11,765 nucleotides of DNA from Candidatus Aminicenans sakinawicola JGI OTU-1 (lineage in GTDB: Bacteria; Acidobacteriota; Aminicenantia; Aminicenantales; Aminicenantaceae), in contig AWNV01000073.1 of assembly GCA_000493965.1 (NCBI GenBank), positions 2,784 to 14,548 of the forward strand. The letters are read 5' to 3'. The notes below the pieces were generated by a model that did no database searches, was not told where the DNA came from, and saw only the letters and a program-made list of their open reading frames with translations. Positions 1 through 7,911 of this stretch are shown here, in pieces (the stretch's first letter is position 1; each line of letters opens with the position of its first letter). A program made the translations under genes and the position numbers.

Positions 1-1
1 A

Positions 2-2143
2 CCGCGCGTTATCGGTGCTATTATTGTCCTGCTTATCATTCTATTTTTTGCTATCGAGTTTTTTATCCGCGAGACTCAACAATTTTCCTCAACTACAGTA
101 ACAAATGTCCTCCTTTCTTCTCTACAAATCATCGTTCTTCTTCTTTTTCTTATTCTTCTATTTGTACTTGGCAGAAACTTGGCAAAACTCTATTTGGAAA
201 GAAAAAGAAAGGTTGCCGGTTCTCATTTCAAGACAAGGCTGCTCTTTTTCTTTATTTCATTATCCCTTATTCCAACACTCCTTCTTTTCTTCTTTGCAAG
301 CGACATGATCAGCAGAAACATCGAGCAGTGGTTCAAGACCCCTATCGATAAAATCCTGAACGATACAAAAGGTCTAGCTGATGGATTCTATCTAAACACA
401 GAAGAAATAACTCTCCATTATGCCAAGCAGCTTGGCAAAGCCATCCAAAAACAAAAACTCATAAACATAGAACAAAGAGCTCCTTTAATGGAATTCGTCA
501 AGGATAAATTGACTGAATATAAGCTCGACGAAATCGGAATTTATTTAAACGATGAAGAATTATTTTCTTACCTAAATCCGGACCTTCCTCTTCGGGACTA
601 CCACACTTTAAAGGAAAACATAGTCAAAAGAGCCCAGCTCGGTGAAGAATTCAGTACTATCGAACCGATGGGCACAGGAGAAATGATAAGGCGGGGGCTT
701 TCTTTCAACATCCAGGACAAAGACAATCTCCTGATTGTTACAGGAAAATATCTTCAACAAAATTACGCTCAGAAAATCAACAATATTACTGCCTACGTTC
801 AGAGATACCGCCAGATAAAAATACAGAAAGACCCTGTAAAATCATTGTATCTAATGACCCTAATTTTCATAACGCTTCTCATCATCTTTGCGGCAAGTTG
901 GATAGCATTTCATCTGGCCAAAGGAATTACTGTTCCTATTGAAAAGCTCGCCCAAGCAACCAAAGAAGTTTCTAAAGGAAATTTAAATATTAAGGTTGAG
1001 GATCCTGCTTCTGATGAACTGGGAACATTCATTGATTCCTTTAACCAGATGGTATCTGACTTAAATGAGAGCCATCACAATATTGCCCAAAAAACCTCAG
1101 AACTGGAATCGAGGAAACAGTACATCGAAACTGTTTTGAATAATATAACCACAGGAGTCATCACCTTGAATGCAGAAGGTATTATTACAACCATTAATCC
1201 TTCTGCCCGCGATATGTTGGAATTACAAGAAAAAAACCCCATCGGTAAAAGTTACGAAAAGATCCTTAGCGATTCTAAATATTCAGAAATCCTGGATAAT
1301 ATTAAATACGGAATGAAGAATAAATTCAAATTGTCCGAAAAAGAGATACAAATAAATTTTGGCAACCAGAGCACAATTCTTTCTTTAACCTTATCTCCAC
1401 TGAGACAATATAACAATAAATTTTCAGGCATAATCATCGTACTTGACAATTTAACTCAACTCATAAAAGCACAAAAAATCGCGGCCTGGAAAGAAGTCGC
1501 TCAACGAGTCGCTCATGAAATCAAGAATCCTCTAACTCCAATCCAACTTTCCGCAGAACGAATTATTAAAAATTTAAAAAAGCCAGGGAAAGACCCAAAT
1601 AAGATCATCAAAGAAGGAGCTAATACTATAGTCAACGAAGCTGGAATCATAAAATCTCTCATCGATGAATTTTCCAACTTTGCCCGAATGCCAAACATCA
1701 GGCTTCAATCGGGAAATATACATGAAATAATCACACAAACAATCTCCCTTTTTAAAGGGATATTCACTGATATAGAATTCGAGACTCTTTTCTCTTCGGA
1801 GGTTACTTCCATTATACAAATTGACCCCGAACAGATGAGGCGGGTTTTCATCAACCTTCTTGACAATGCTATAGATGCCATGAATAAGAAAGGGAAAATT
1901 CAGATCCGCACATCATATGAGGAAGAGAATCGAGTAGTAAAAATAGAAATTTCTGACTCTGGCCCTGGGATTTCTATTCAAGACAAGGAAAAACTCTTTC
2001 TCCCTCATTTTTCAACAAAAAAGAAAGGAACCGGTTTGGGGTTAGCAATAGTTCATCAAATCATAAACGAACATAACGGTTCAATCGAGGTTGAAAGCAA
2101 TAAACCCTGCGGGGCCAAATTCATCATTCGGATACCAACATGA
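2..2143 (+). CDS. ntrY: NtrY-type nitrogen-regulation sensor histidine kinase, 5'-truncated
   Basis: Membrane sensor kinase that autophosphorylates on His and passes phosphate to the NtrX-type regulator encoded next. The reading frame is open to the left edge, giving 713 visible codons. A TTG at 179 falls inside a membrane helix and is not a credible start, so the true start lies outside the window. Visible in order: two N-terminal hydrophobic segments (bases about 5-65 and 110-175), a third (about 236-305), an extracytoplasmic region, a fourth segment (about 845-920), HAMP (about 920-1080), PAS (about 1120-1450), HisKA with phospho-acceptor His in VAHEIKNPLTP (His codon 1514-1516), and HATPase_c with N-box LLDNAIDAM, G1 DSGPGI and G2 GTGLGLAI. 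This multi-helix, HAMP-PAS-kinase order is the NtrY architecture. The stop overlaps the next start (ATGA at 2140-2143), implying translational coupling. The sensed signal cannot be read from sequence. Confidence 0.93.
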   Translation, partial: PRVIGAIIVLLIILFFAIEFFIRETQQFSSTTVTNVLLSSLQIIVLLLFLILLFVLGRNLAKLYLERKRKVAGSHFKTRLLFFFISLSLIPTLLLFFFASDMISRNIEQWFKTPIDKILNDTKGLADGFYLNTEEITLHYAKQLGKAIQKQKLINIEQRAPLMEFVKDKLTEYKLDEIGIYLNDEELFSYLNPDLPLRDYHTLKENIVKRAQLGEEFSTIEPMGTGEMIRRGLSFNIQDKDNLLIVTGKYLQQNYAQKINNITAYVQRYRQIKIQKDPVKSLYLMTLIFITLLIIFAASWIAFHLAKGITVPIEKLAQATKEVSKGNLNIKVEDPASDELGTFIDSFNQMVSDLNESHHNIAQKTSELESRKQYIETVLNNITTGVITLNAEGIITTINPSARDMLELQEKNPIGKSYEKILSDSKYSEILDNIKYGMKNKFKLSEKEIQINFGNQSTILSLTLSPLRQYNNKFSGIIIVLDNLTQLIKAQKIAAWKEVAQRVAHEIKNPLTPIQLSAERIIKNLKKPGKDPNKIIKEGANTIVNEAGIIKSLIDEFSNFARMPNIRLQSGNIHEIITQTISLFKGIFTDIEFETLFSSEVTSIIQIDPEQMRRVFINLLDNAIDAMNKKGKIQIRTSYEEENRVVKIEISDSGPGISIQDKEKLFLPHFSTKKKGTGLGLAIVHQIINEHNGSIEVESNKPCGAKFIIRIPT

Positions 2144-3501
2144 CTACAGACAAAATTCTTATCATTGATGATGAAGACGGAATTAGGTCCTCATTAAAAG
2201 GAATTCTTGAAGACGAAAATTATTTAGTTAAGACAACCAATACAGGAGAAAAAGGCCTCGATATGCTGAAAGGAGAAAATTTCGACTTGATTCTTCTTGA
2301 CATCTGGCTTCCTGAAATGAATGGAATTGAAGTTTTAGAGAAAATCAAAACTATGGAAGAACACAATCAGGTAATCATGATCACAGGTCATGGTTCTGTA
2401 GAGGCCGCTGTAAAAGCTACAAAACTCGGGGCATACGACTTTCTGGAGAAGCCTCTCTCACTGGAAAAAATTGTTTTAACCGTAAAAAACTCATTAAAAC
2501 AAAAAAGTTTGGAAGAAGAAAATATCCAACTCCGAGAAAAAATAAAGGCAAAATATCAACTCATTGGAAAAAGCCTTCCTATTCAAAAACTTAAGGCTAA
2601 AATAGAGACGGTTGCCCCTACTAACAGCCGAGTCCTTATCTATGGTGAAAATGGAAGTGGAAAAGAACTCATTGCCCATTTAATCCATCAGAAAAGTCCA
2701 CGAAAAAACAAAAGGTTTATTCAGATAAACTGCGCAGCAATCCCTGAAATCCTGATCGACAGCGAACTTTTCGGGTACGTTAAAGGGACCTTCCCAAATG
2801 CTGTAAAGGATAAAAAAGGGAAACTTCTGATTGCAGACGGAGGGACTCTTTTCCTGGACGAAATCGGAGGGCTAAGCCTAAAGACTCAGGTTAAACTGGT
2901 CAAGTTTATAGAAGAGCAAAAATTTGAACCATTAGGCTCGACGGATCTTATATCAGCTGACACAAGAATAATTGCTGCAACAGATAAGAATCTGAGTGAC
3001 TGCATCGCAGAAGGAAAATTCAGAAAGGATCTCTTCTTTAAACTTAATGTCATTCCAATGGTTCTTCCTCCCTTAAGAGAAAGGAAAGAAGACATTCCTT
3101 TATTAATAAACTATTTTCTTAAATATTTCTCAATTGAATCTGGGAAAAAACAAAAGAATATGGATAAAGAAGCTATGGAAGCTTTTATTAACTATGACTG
3201 GCCAGGAAATGTGAGTGAACTCATCAACGTGATTGAAAGATTCGTGATAATGATAAAGGAAGACAAAATTAAAGCCTACCATCTATATTTACTTGTTGAA
3301 CCAAGAGAATCACAATTCATCCCCGGATTAATAGAGGATCAGCCTCTTATGCAGGCAAGAGAACAATTCGAAAGAGTATATATCCATAAATCTTTAATGA
3401 AACACAGCTGGGACCTTACCAAAACAGCTTCAAATCTTAATATTGAAAAAGAACTTCTCTGCGAGAAAATAAAAAACATGAAAATATCATTCCTCGGGTA
3501 A
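2140..3501 (+). CDS. ntrX: NtrX-like response regulator with degenerate sigma-54 activator domain
   Basis: Cytoplasmic DNA-binding response regulator, 453 residues, partner of the kinase it overlaps. The receiver (1-120) has acidic residues DDED near the N-terminus, phospho-acceptor Asp54 in LLDIWLP, Thr82 and Lys104. The AAA+ domain (about 140-375) has Walker A GENGSGKE (169-176) and Walker B LFLDE (237-241). Three functional positions differ from the family. The sigma-54-contacting GAFTGA loop reads GTFPNA (216-221). The second arginine finger of FRxDLxxRL is Lys301, while Arg295 is kept. The sensor II Arg of GNVREL is Ser359. The C-terminus (about 405-450) resembles a Fis-type helix-turn-helix, but its recognition helix is atypical (EKELLCEKIK). 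Family knowledge says GAFTGA is needed to engage sigma-54. I therefore infer a regulator that no longer activates sigma-54 promoters, perhaps acting as a repressor or with another sigma factor. The ntrX assignment rests on the adjacent NtrY. Confidence 0.88.
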   Translation: MTTDKILIIDDEDGIRSSLKGILEDENYLVKTTNTGEKGLDMLKGENFDLILLDIWLPEMNGIEVLEKIKTMEEHNQVIMITGHGSVEAAVKATKLGAYDFLEKPLSLEKIVLTVKNSLKQKSLEEENIQLREKIKAKYQLIGKSLPIQKLKAKIETVAPTNSRVLIYGENGSGKELIAHLIHQKSPRKNKRFIQINCAAIPEILIDSELFGYVKGTFPNAVKDKKGKLLIADGGTLFLDEIGGLSLKTQVKLVKFIEEQKFEPLGSTDLISADTRIIAATDKNLSDCIAEGKFRKDLFFKLNVIPMVLPPLRERKEDIPLLINYFLKYFSIESGKKQKNMDKEAMEAFINYDWPGNVSELINVIERFVIMIKEDKIKAYHLYLLVEPRESQFIPGLIEDQPLMQAREQFERVYIHKSLMKHSWDLTKTASNLNIEKELLCEKIKNMKISFLG

Positions 3502-3576
3502 ACAAACCTATAACCTGACTGCTCAGCAAATCAATCTATCAGCATATAAACAGCACTAACCTGGATTATTCATAAA

Positions 3577-3617
3577 AAATGGAAACCAACCTTGAAAATC
3601 ACTTTTATTTTCCATTT
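3577..3617 (+). other. Inverted repeat in the ntrX-mgtE gap
   Basis: AAATGGAAA (3577-3585) and TTTCCATTT (3609-3617) form a perfect 9-base-pair stem with a 23-base loop. It sits in the 166-base gap between the regulator gene and mgtE. No T-run follows, so it is a poor intrinsic terminator. It could be an mRNA structure or protein-binding dyad upstream of mgtE. The gap is too short for a full M-box Mg2+ riboswitch, and I saw no M-box features. No confident promoter was found in the gap. Confidence 0.3.
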
Positions 3618-3667
3618 ACTGACTAAAATATTTATGTTATTGTAAAAGGCGAAAATTTAAGGAAAAA

Positions 3668-5029
3668 ATGAAAATTCAAGCACAAAGACTAATAATCAAT
3701 TCCATACGGAAATTCATAAACATGGGAGCCATTACACGCCTTTGGAACCTTGTAAAAAATATTCATCCGTCTGACATCTCTTCTATCATGACCCACCTTA
3801 TTATAAGAGAAAAACTGACTCTCTTTAATACGCTCTACGAAAAACAAAAAGAGAAAGCTACAGAAGTCTTGAGTGAATTATACCCTGAAGATAGTGCCCA
3901 AATATTACAGGAGCTTCCGGTGAAACAGATTTCAGAGTTATTCCAAATGACTCCTTCTGACGATGTTGCTCCTATACTTGAAATTCTTCCAGAGGAGATG
4001 CAGAAATCTGTTCTGGAAGCTATGGAAGAGAAACCTTCAGAGGATATTAAAGGCCTCCTTCACCATGAGGAAGAAACTGCAGGTCGAATCATGTCGCCAG
4101 ATTTCTACGCCCTGAATCATGAAACTAAAGTCTCAGATGCCATTACAGCGATGCAGCTTGAAGGGGATGTAGAATCCGCTTTCTATTTATATGTTGTAAA
4201 TAACCAGAATCAACTGGTTGGAGTCGTATCATTAAGACAAGTCTTATTTTCACGTCCTGATACACCATTAAAAAACATCATGACAAAAGAGGTTATCAGT
4301 GTGCATACTGAAACCGATCAGGAAGAAGTCGCGCGAAACGTTGCAGATTATAATCTTGTAGCTATCCCGGTCATTGATTCCGAAAACAGGCTTGTTGGAG
4401 TCGTGACCGTAGATGACATCATAGACGTTATAGACAAGGAAGCCACGGAAGACATGTATAAAATGGTATCTCTGGATACAACAGACAGGATACAAGATAA
4501 GCCTATCTCCTCCATAAAAAAAAGGCTTCCTTTTCTTCTGATAAGCCTATTTACAGCCTCACTTGCTCCTCTTGTCGTCAACCATTTTAAAGGAACGATT
4601 CAACAGGCTATCACTCTTGCTGTTTTCATGCCTCTTGTTGCTGCGCTTGGCGGTATTGCCGGAAATCAGACTATTGCTATCATTGTACGCGAAATTGCTA
4701 TTGGACAAGCCGAATGGATTTCTGCAAGAAAGGCTCTGTTCAAAGAAGTTTTGGTCGGACTTGGAAATGGTTTGATTCTTGGGTCCATTCTAGCTATTGC
4801 TTCTTATTTAATAATTGGGAATCCCTTTCTCGGCCTTATTTTAGGCCTGTCTATTATCATCAATCTTTTCGTCGCCGCTTTTCTCGGCACTTTAATCCCT
4901 TTATTCTTGAAACTTATCCGGTTGGACCCAGCCCTGGGTTCAGTTAACTTCCTTACGATGTGTACAGACACATTCGGTTTACTTTCATTCCTTACACTAG
5001 GGACTATCTTTCTCAAATACATCACTTAA
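3668..5029 (+). CDS. mgtE: Magnesium transporter MgtE
   Basis: Inner-membrane Mg2+ channel that admits Mg2+ down its gradient and is gated by cytosolic Mg2+ binding. Its 453 residues match the usual length. Visible in order: an N-terminal helical domain (about 20-135) with HPSDISSIM and LPEEMQKSVLEAM repeats, a CBS pair (about 144-258, including VVNNQNQLVGVVSLRQVL and VIDSENRLVGVVTVDDIIDVI), and a membrane domain (about 285-450) with some five helices. The pore signature is MPLVAALGGIAGNQ (321-334). It has Ile where many homologues have Asn in GGNAG. From memory this Ile form also occurs in proteobacterial members, so I do not treat it as a defect. Asp434 in TDTFG matches the conserved channel Asp. 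The start is an ATG preceded by AAGGA at 3659-3663, a short spacing of 4; an in-frame ATG at 3722 is a weaker alternative. recO follows after 8 bases. Confidence 0.95.
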   Translation: MKIQAQRLIINSIRKFINMGAITRLWNLVKNIHPSDISSIMTHLIIREKLTLFNTLYEKQKEKATEVLSELYPEDSAQILQELPVKQISELFQMTPSDDVAPILEILPEEMQKSVLEAMEEKPSEDIKGLLHHEEETAGRIMSPDFYALNHETKVSDAITAMQLEGDVESAFYLYVVNNQNQLVGVVSLRQVLFSRPDTPLKNIMTKEVISVHTETDQEEVARNVADYNLVAIPVIDSENRLVGVVTVDDIIDVIDKEATEDMYKMVSLDTTDRIQDKPISSIKKRLPFLLISLFTASLAPLVVNHFKGTIQQAITLAVFMPLVAALGGIAGNQTIAIIVREIAIGQAEWISARKALFKEVLVGLGNGLILGSILAIASYLIIGNPFLGLILGLSIIINLFVAAFLGTLIPLFLKLIRLDPALGSVNFLTMCTDTFGLLSFLTLGTIFLKYIT

Positions 5030-5037
5030 TTTTTCCT

Positions 5038-5772
5038 ATGCCTTTAGCTCAATCCGAATCATTTGTTTTAAGAACATTTAATATCGGGGAACAGGACAAA
5101 CTAGTTGTCTTTTTTTCCAGAGATTTTGGCCTATTCAGAGGAATCGCAAAGGGAGCAAGAAAATTTGCAAACCGCTTTGGAAGCAGCTTAGAACCTATGT
5201 CATATGTTAAGGTTTTTTATTATGAAAAAGAGCGGAAAGAATTAGTAACCATCAGCAATTGTGATCTGCTCGAGTCATTCTTCGATATTCAGAAAGACCT
5301 GGATATATCTTTAACACTCAGCTATTTTTCTGAACTCATTGAACAATTTTTCCCTGCAAAGTCAAAAGATGATACTCTCTTCCGCCTGCTCCTTTCAACA
5401 CTTCAAGCATTCAAAACATATACAAACCCGGAGTTTCTAAGTGCATATTTTGAAGCCTGGTTCTTAAAAATAAACGGACTCCTTCCAGATTTCAAAAGAT
5501 GCAAGAAATGCAGAAATGAGATCACCGATCATGGATGGCTTTCTTTAAACAGGGATGGAATTTTCTGCAACAACTGCGCACGACAAAAAAAAGAAGAAAT
5601 TAAACCCGAATTGAATGCATTCATCAAATGGGTTAAAAAAAACCCTCCCCCCAGAGATAACAAGATTCCATTCTCAGAACAACAAATAGAATCTGTAAGA
5701 AAAATACTGAAATCAATTGTCATCTTTCACATGGAAAGAGAACCAAAATCCTTAAGCTATAAAATAAAGTAA
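5038..5772 (+). CDS. recO: DNA repair protein RecO
   Basis: Recombination mediator, 244 residues, the usual RecO length. With RecR it displaces SSB and loads RecA on single-stranded gaps (RecF pathway). The N-terminal OB-fold region shows SFVLRTFNIGEQDKLVVFFS and GIAKGARK, matching the family pattern of start, strand and basic patch. The helical C-terminal part carries a four-Cys zinc site, C155-x2-C158 and C177-x2-C180 (CKKC, CNNC). I chose the ATG at 5038 because the product begins directly at the conserved N-terminus. A longer in-frame ATG at 4960 would overlap mgtE by 70 bases and add 26 residues unlike RecO. No clear Shine-Dalgarno is seen, so translation is probably coupled to mgtE, which ends 8 bases upstream. 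The stop lies 1 base from the stop of the convergent ATPase gene. Confidence 0.93.
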   Translation: MPLAQSESFVLRTFNIGEQDKLVVFFSRDFGLFRGIAKGARKFANRFGSSLEPMSYVKVFYYEKERKELVTISNCDLLESFFDIQKDLDISLTLSYFSELIEQFFPAKSKDDTLFRLLLSTLQAFKTYTNPEFLSAYFEAWFLKINGLLPDFKRCKKCRNEITDHGWLSLNRDGIFCNNCARQKKEEIKPELNAFIKWVKKNPPPRDNKIPFSEQQIESVRKILKSIVIFHMEREPKSLSYKIK

Positions 5773-5773
5773 T

Positions 5774-7666
5774 CTAAATTTTTACCTTCTTCCAAATTTG
5801 CTTTATGCTTTCCGTTACAGGTGCATCTGAATATTCAACAACAGAAACACCGTTTACCTGAGCCTCGGTTATTATCTTATCATAAGGGATGACTCCAATA
5901 AATTCAGCATCGTAATCCTGGCTTAAAAGTTTTATTTTTTCTGTCATCTCAACATTTAAATCATATTTATTCACAACAACCCCACATGGGACACTAAAAT
6001 GCCTGACAACTTTTAATATGCGATCCAGATCATGTAGGCCTGATACCGTCGGTTCTGTGACAACCAGTGCAAATGCTGCACCTGTTAAAGATGCTATGAC
6101 CGGACATCCAGTGCCTGGAGACCCATCGACTACAGCTTTGTCATTCTTTATATCCTGGGCAAGCTGCACTTCATTGTTCCTAACCAACGTCACAAGCCGC
6201 CCTGAGTTTTCCTGAGCGATTCCTAGTTTTGCATGACTCATGGGCCCATATTTTGTTTCTGAGATAAACCATTCTCCATTCACAGCATCACAAACTCTTA
6301 CAGCTTCATCTTCACACACAAGAAAGCAGACACCGCATCCTTCACATGCAAGGTCATCAATGAAAAACCTGTGTTTATTATTTGAGACTTCTTCTTTAAC
6401 TGCTGAAAAACGGCATGCTTCTTTACATTTCCCGCATCCAGTACATTTATCCTGGTCTATTTCAGCAATGACCCCTCCGATAAAATCCCCTCTGTATTTT
6501 ATTTTGGGGTTCAAAACAAGATGTAAATCCGCTGCATCCACATCGCAATCTGCTATGACCGTTTCCCCTGCCAGGGCTGCAAAACAGGCAGCAATTGAAG
6601 TCTTTCCTGTCCCCCCTTTTCCGCTTATGATGACAAGTTCCCTGGGCCTTTTTGCCCCTGGCACACTATGAGGAGCAGCTTTATCAATTTCTTTCTTTGC
6701 TTTGCGTTCTTCTTTCTCCTGGCTTTTCTGAACAATCCTCTCTTTGCTGGCTAGATTCATAATCTTTAAAGCTATTTTTTCAAACTGTTTCCTGTATTGA
6801 GGAAGTTTTTCAACAACAATGTCTCCTACAGAATATACTTCTGCTATATTTCGATCATCAGCAATCTCTCCTATGATTTCCAGTTTTTCACTGCGGCAGT
6901 ATTCTTTCAAATTCTCATCATAATATTCCGCACGATTTACCAGCACAACAGGTTCCTGTTTTTCACTGCGGCAGTATTCTTTCAAATTCTCATCATAATA
7001 TTCCGCACGATTTACCAGCACAACAGGTTCCTGTCCGACCTCTCTGGCCATATCTACAGCCAGTTTCAAATCATTGAGTCCAAACGGGGTTGGATCGGTC
7101 ACAAGAACACACAAATCGACATCCTTTACTGTTTCTACAACAGGACAGGCTGTTCCCGGGGAAGAATCAAGGATATTTATTCCTTCCCTTGTACAGCTTC
7201 TCACTCTTTTAACAAGCCTTGGAGACATACCCCCTTCTGCGGTTTCAAGAAGTGCATAGTGAAAATCTATAATACTGCTTTTACCATGTTTTAAAACGCC
7301 AATCTTTCTCTCTTTTTCAATAATTGCATCTTCAGGACAGATTATTTTACATGCTCCACAAGCATGGCATAGTTCTCTAAAAAAAAGTATTTTATCTTTT
7401 ATTACAGCAATAGCATTATAGTGACAAACTTCTGCACATTTGCCGCATAAAACACACTTATCTTCGTCAACCCCGACAGGAGACAAGATCACAACATCCT
7501 CCTGCCTGTCGATTCGGGGCTTCAAGAAAAGGTGGCCGTTCGGTTCTTCCACATCACAATCAAGATATGTTACTTTTTCGCCCATTCCCGCCAGAGTAAC
7601 TGCCAGATTTGTTGCAATAAACGTCTTGCCTGTTCCTCCTTTTCCGCTCGATACGGCTATTTCCAT
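5774..7666 (-). CDS. Fused dual MinD-superfamily ATPase with two inserted ferredoxin domains
   Basis: A 630-residue protein built of two homologous units, each a ParA/MinD/Mrp-type P-loop ATPase with an inserted 2[4Fe-4S] ferredoxin (COG1149-like). Unit 1 has deviant Walker A GKGGTGKT (8-15), cluster cysteines C71/74/77/81 and C100/103/106/110, and SSPGTACP (168-175). Unit 2 has GKGGTGKT (349-356), C408/411/414/418, C441/444/447/451 and GSPGTGCP (515-522). That is enough for four [4Fe-4S] clusters. A Lys/Glu-rich linker (about 305-343) joins the units. In many anaerobes the two units are separate adjacent genes, so this is a fusion. The exact role of the family is unsettled; Fe-S or cofactor metabolism or redox sensing is likely. 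The ATG is supported by AAGGAG (7677-7682, minus strand) at 10-base spacing. Residues 212-236 are repeated exactly at 237-261. It converges on recO with no visible terminator between. Confidence 0.9.
   Translation of the reverse strand: MEIAVSSGKGGTGKTFIATNLAVTLAGMGEKVTYLDCDVEEPNGHLFLKPRIDRQEDVVILSPVGVDEDKCVLCGKCAEVCHYNAIAVIKDKILFFRELCHACGACKIICPEDAIIEKERKIGVLKHGKSSIIDFHYALLETAEGGMSPRLVKRVRSCTREGINILDSSPGTACPVVETVKDVDLCVLVTDPTPFGLNDLKLAVDMAREVGQEPVVLVNRAEYYDENLKEYCRSEKQEPVVLVNRAEYYDENLKEYCRSEKLEIIGEIADDRNIAEVYSVGDIVVEKLPQYRKQFEKIALKIMNLASKERIVQKSQEKEERKAKKEIDKAAPHSVPGAKRPRELVIISGKGGTGKTSIAACFAALAGETVIADCDVDAADLHLVLNPKIKYRGDFIGGVIAEIDQDKCTGCGKCKEACRFSAVKEEVSNNKHRFFIDDLACEGCGVCFLVCEDEAVRVCDAVNGEWFISETKYGPMSHAKLGIAQENSGRLVTLVRNNEVQLAQDIKNDKAVVDGSPGTGCPVIASLTGAAFALVVTEPTVSGLHDLDRILKVVRHFSVPCGVVVNKYDLNVEMTEKIKLLSQDYDAEFIGVIPYDKIITEAQVNGVSVVEYSDAPVTESIKQIWKKVKI
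6883..7032. repeat. Exact 75-base in-frame tandem duplication
   Basis: Two identical 75-base copies lie head to tail (6883-6957 and 6958-7032), and the match runs on 2 more bases. Each encodes 25 residues of the ATPase fusion, starting QEPVVLVNRAEYYDEN and ending EYCRSEK, so the frame is kept. Each copy holds a core beta-strand (VVLVN) and the following helix. Related ATPases have only one, so the second copy should disturb unit 1. With no base differences it is either very recent or an assembly artefact. Confidence 0.95.
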
Positions 7667-7911
7667 AAGTACATGACTCCTTTATTCGCTTAGTCGGTCT
7701 TTCTTTATCACTAAGTGTGCTGACCAGATATACGCAAACAAAAGAATATCAATTTCTAAAAACTTGGTCAAATGATGGAGAAGGGGATTTACAGTGATAT
7801 CAAAATTGGTAACTTAAGTGAACACCTTGTTTGGACAGGATTTATAGCATTCTAAGCTGATATTTCTATCCCAACTACAATGAAAATTTCATGTTTAAGG
7901 ATTCAAGGTTT
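7667..7911. other. Intergenic region with a dyad near the ATPase gene start
   Basis: This 245-base gap separates the ATPase gene from the restriction-modification operon, both on the minus strand. CTTAGT (7689-7694) and ACTAAG (7710-7715) form a 6-base dyad upstream of the ATPase ribosome binding site, a possible operator or leader hairpin. Near 7881-7893, ATGAAA-A-TTTCAT is a small palindrome just beyond the endonuclease stop, without a convincing minus-strand T-run. A 27-codon plus-strand ORF (7772-7855) lacks a ribosome binding site and I do not call it. No promoter was assigned. Confidence 0.3.

Noticed and set aside
321..334. MgtE pore motif GGIAGNQ as a defect (residues 321-334 of the mgtE product)
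   Set aside because: The coordinates are protein residues. Ile at this position is, as I recall, found in other proteobacterial MgtE proteins, and the rest of the pore signature is intact.
179..2143. Complete kinase gene starting at TTG 179
   Set aside because: The frame is open to the left edge, and the upstream codons encode membrane helices typical of NtrY. The TTG falls in a hydrophobic segment and has no ribosome binding site.
3502..3667. M-box or other Mg2+ riboswitch upstream of mgtE
   Set aside because: The gap is short and contains only one simple dyad, with none of the multi-helix structure expected.
4960..5772. Longer recO start at ATG 4960
   Set aside because: It would overlap mgtE by 70 bases, and its extra 26 residues do not match RecO. 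The ATG at 5038 gives the usual RecO N-terminus.
6240..6671. 143-codon plus-strand ORF opposite the ATPase gene
   Set aside because: It is antisense to a well-supported coding region with cluster cysteines and Walker motifs, has a Ser/Pro/His-rich composition and no domain. It is a shadow of the real gene.
6797..7294. 165-codon plus-strand ORF containing an internal repeat
   Set aside because: It is antisense to the ATPase gene, and its repeat is just the 75-base duplication read on the other strand.
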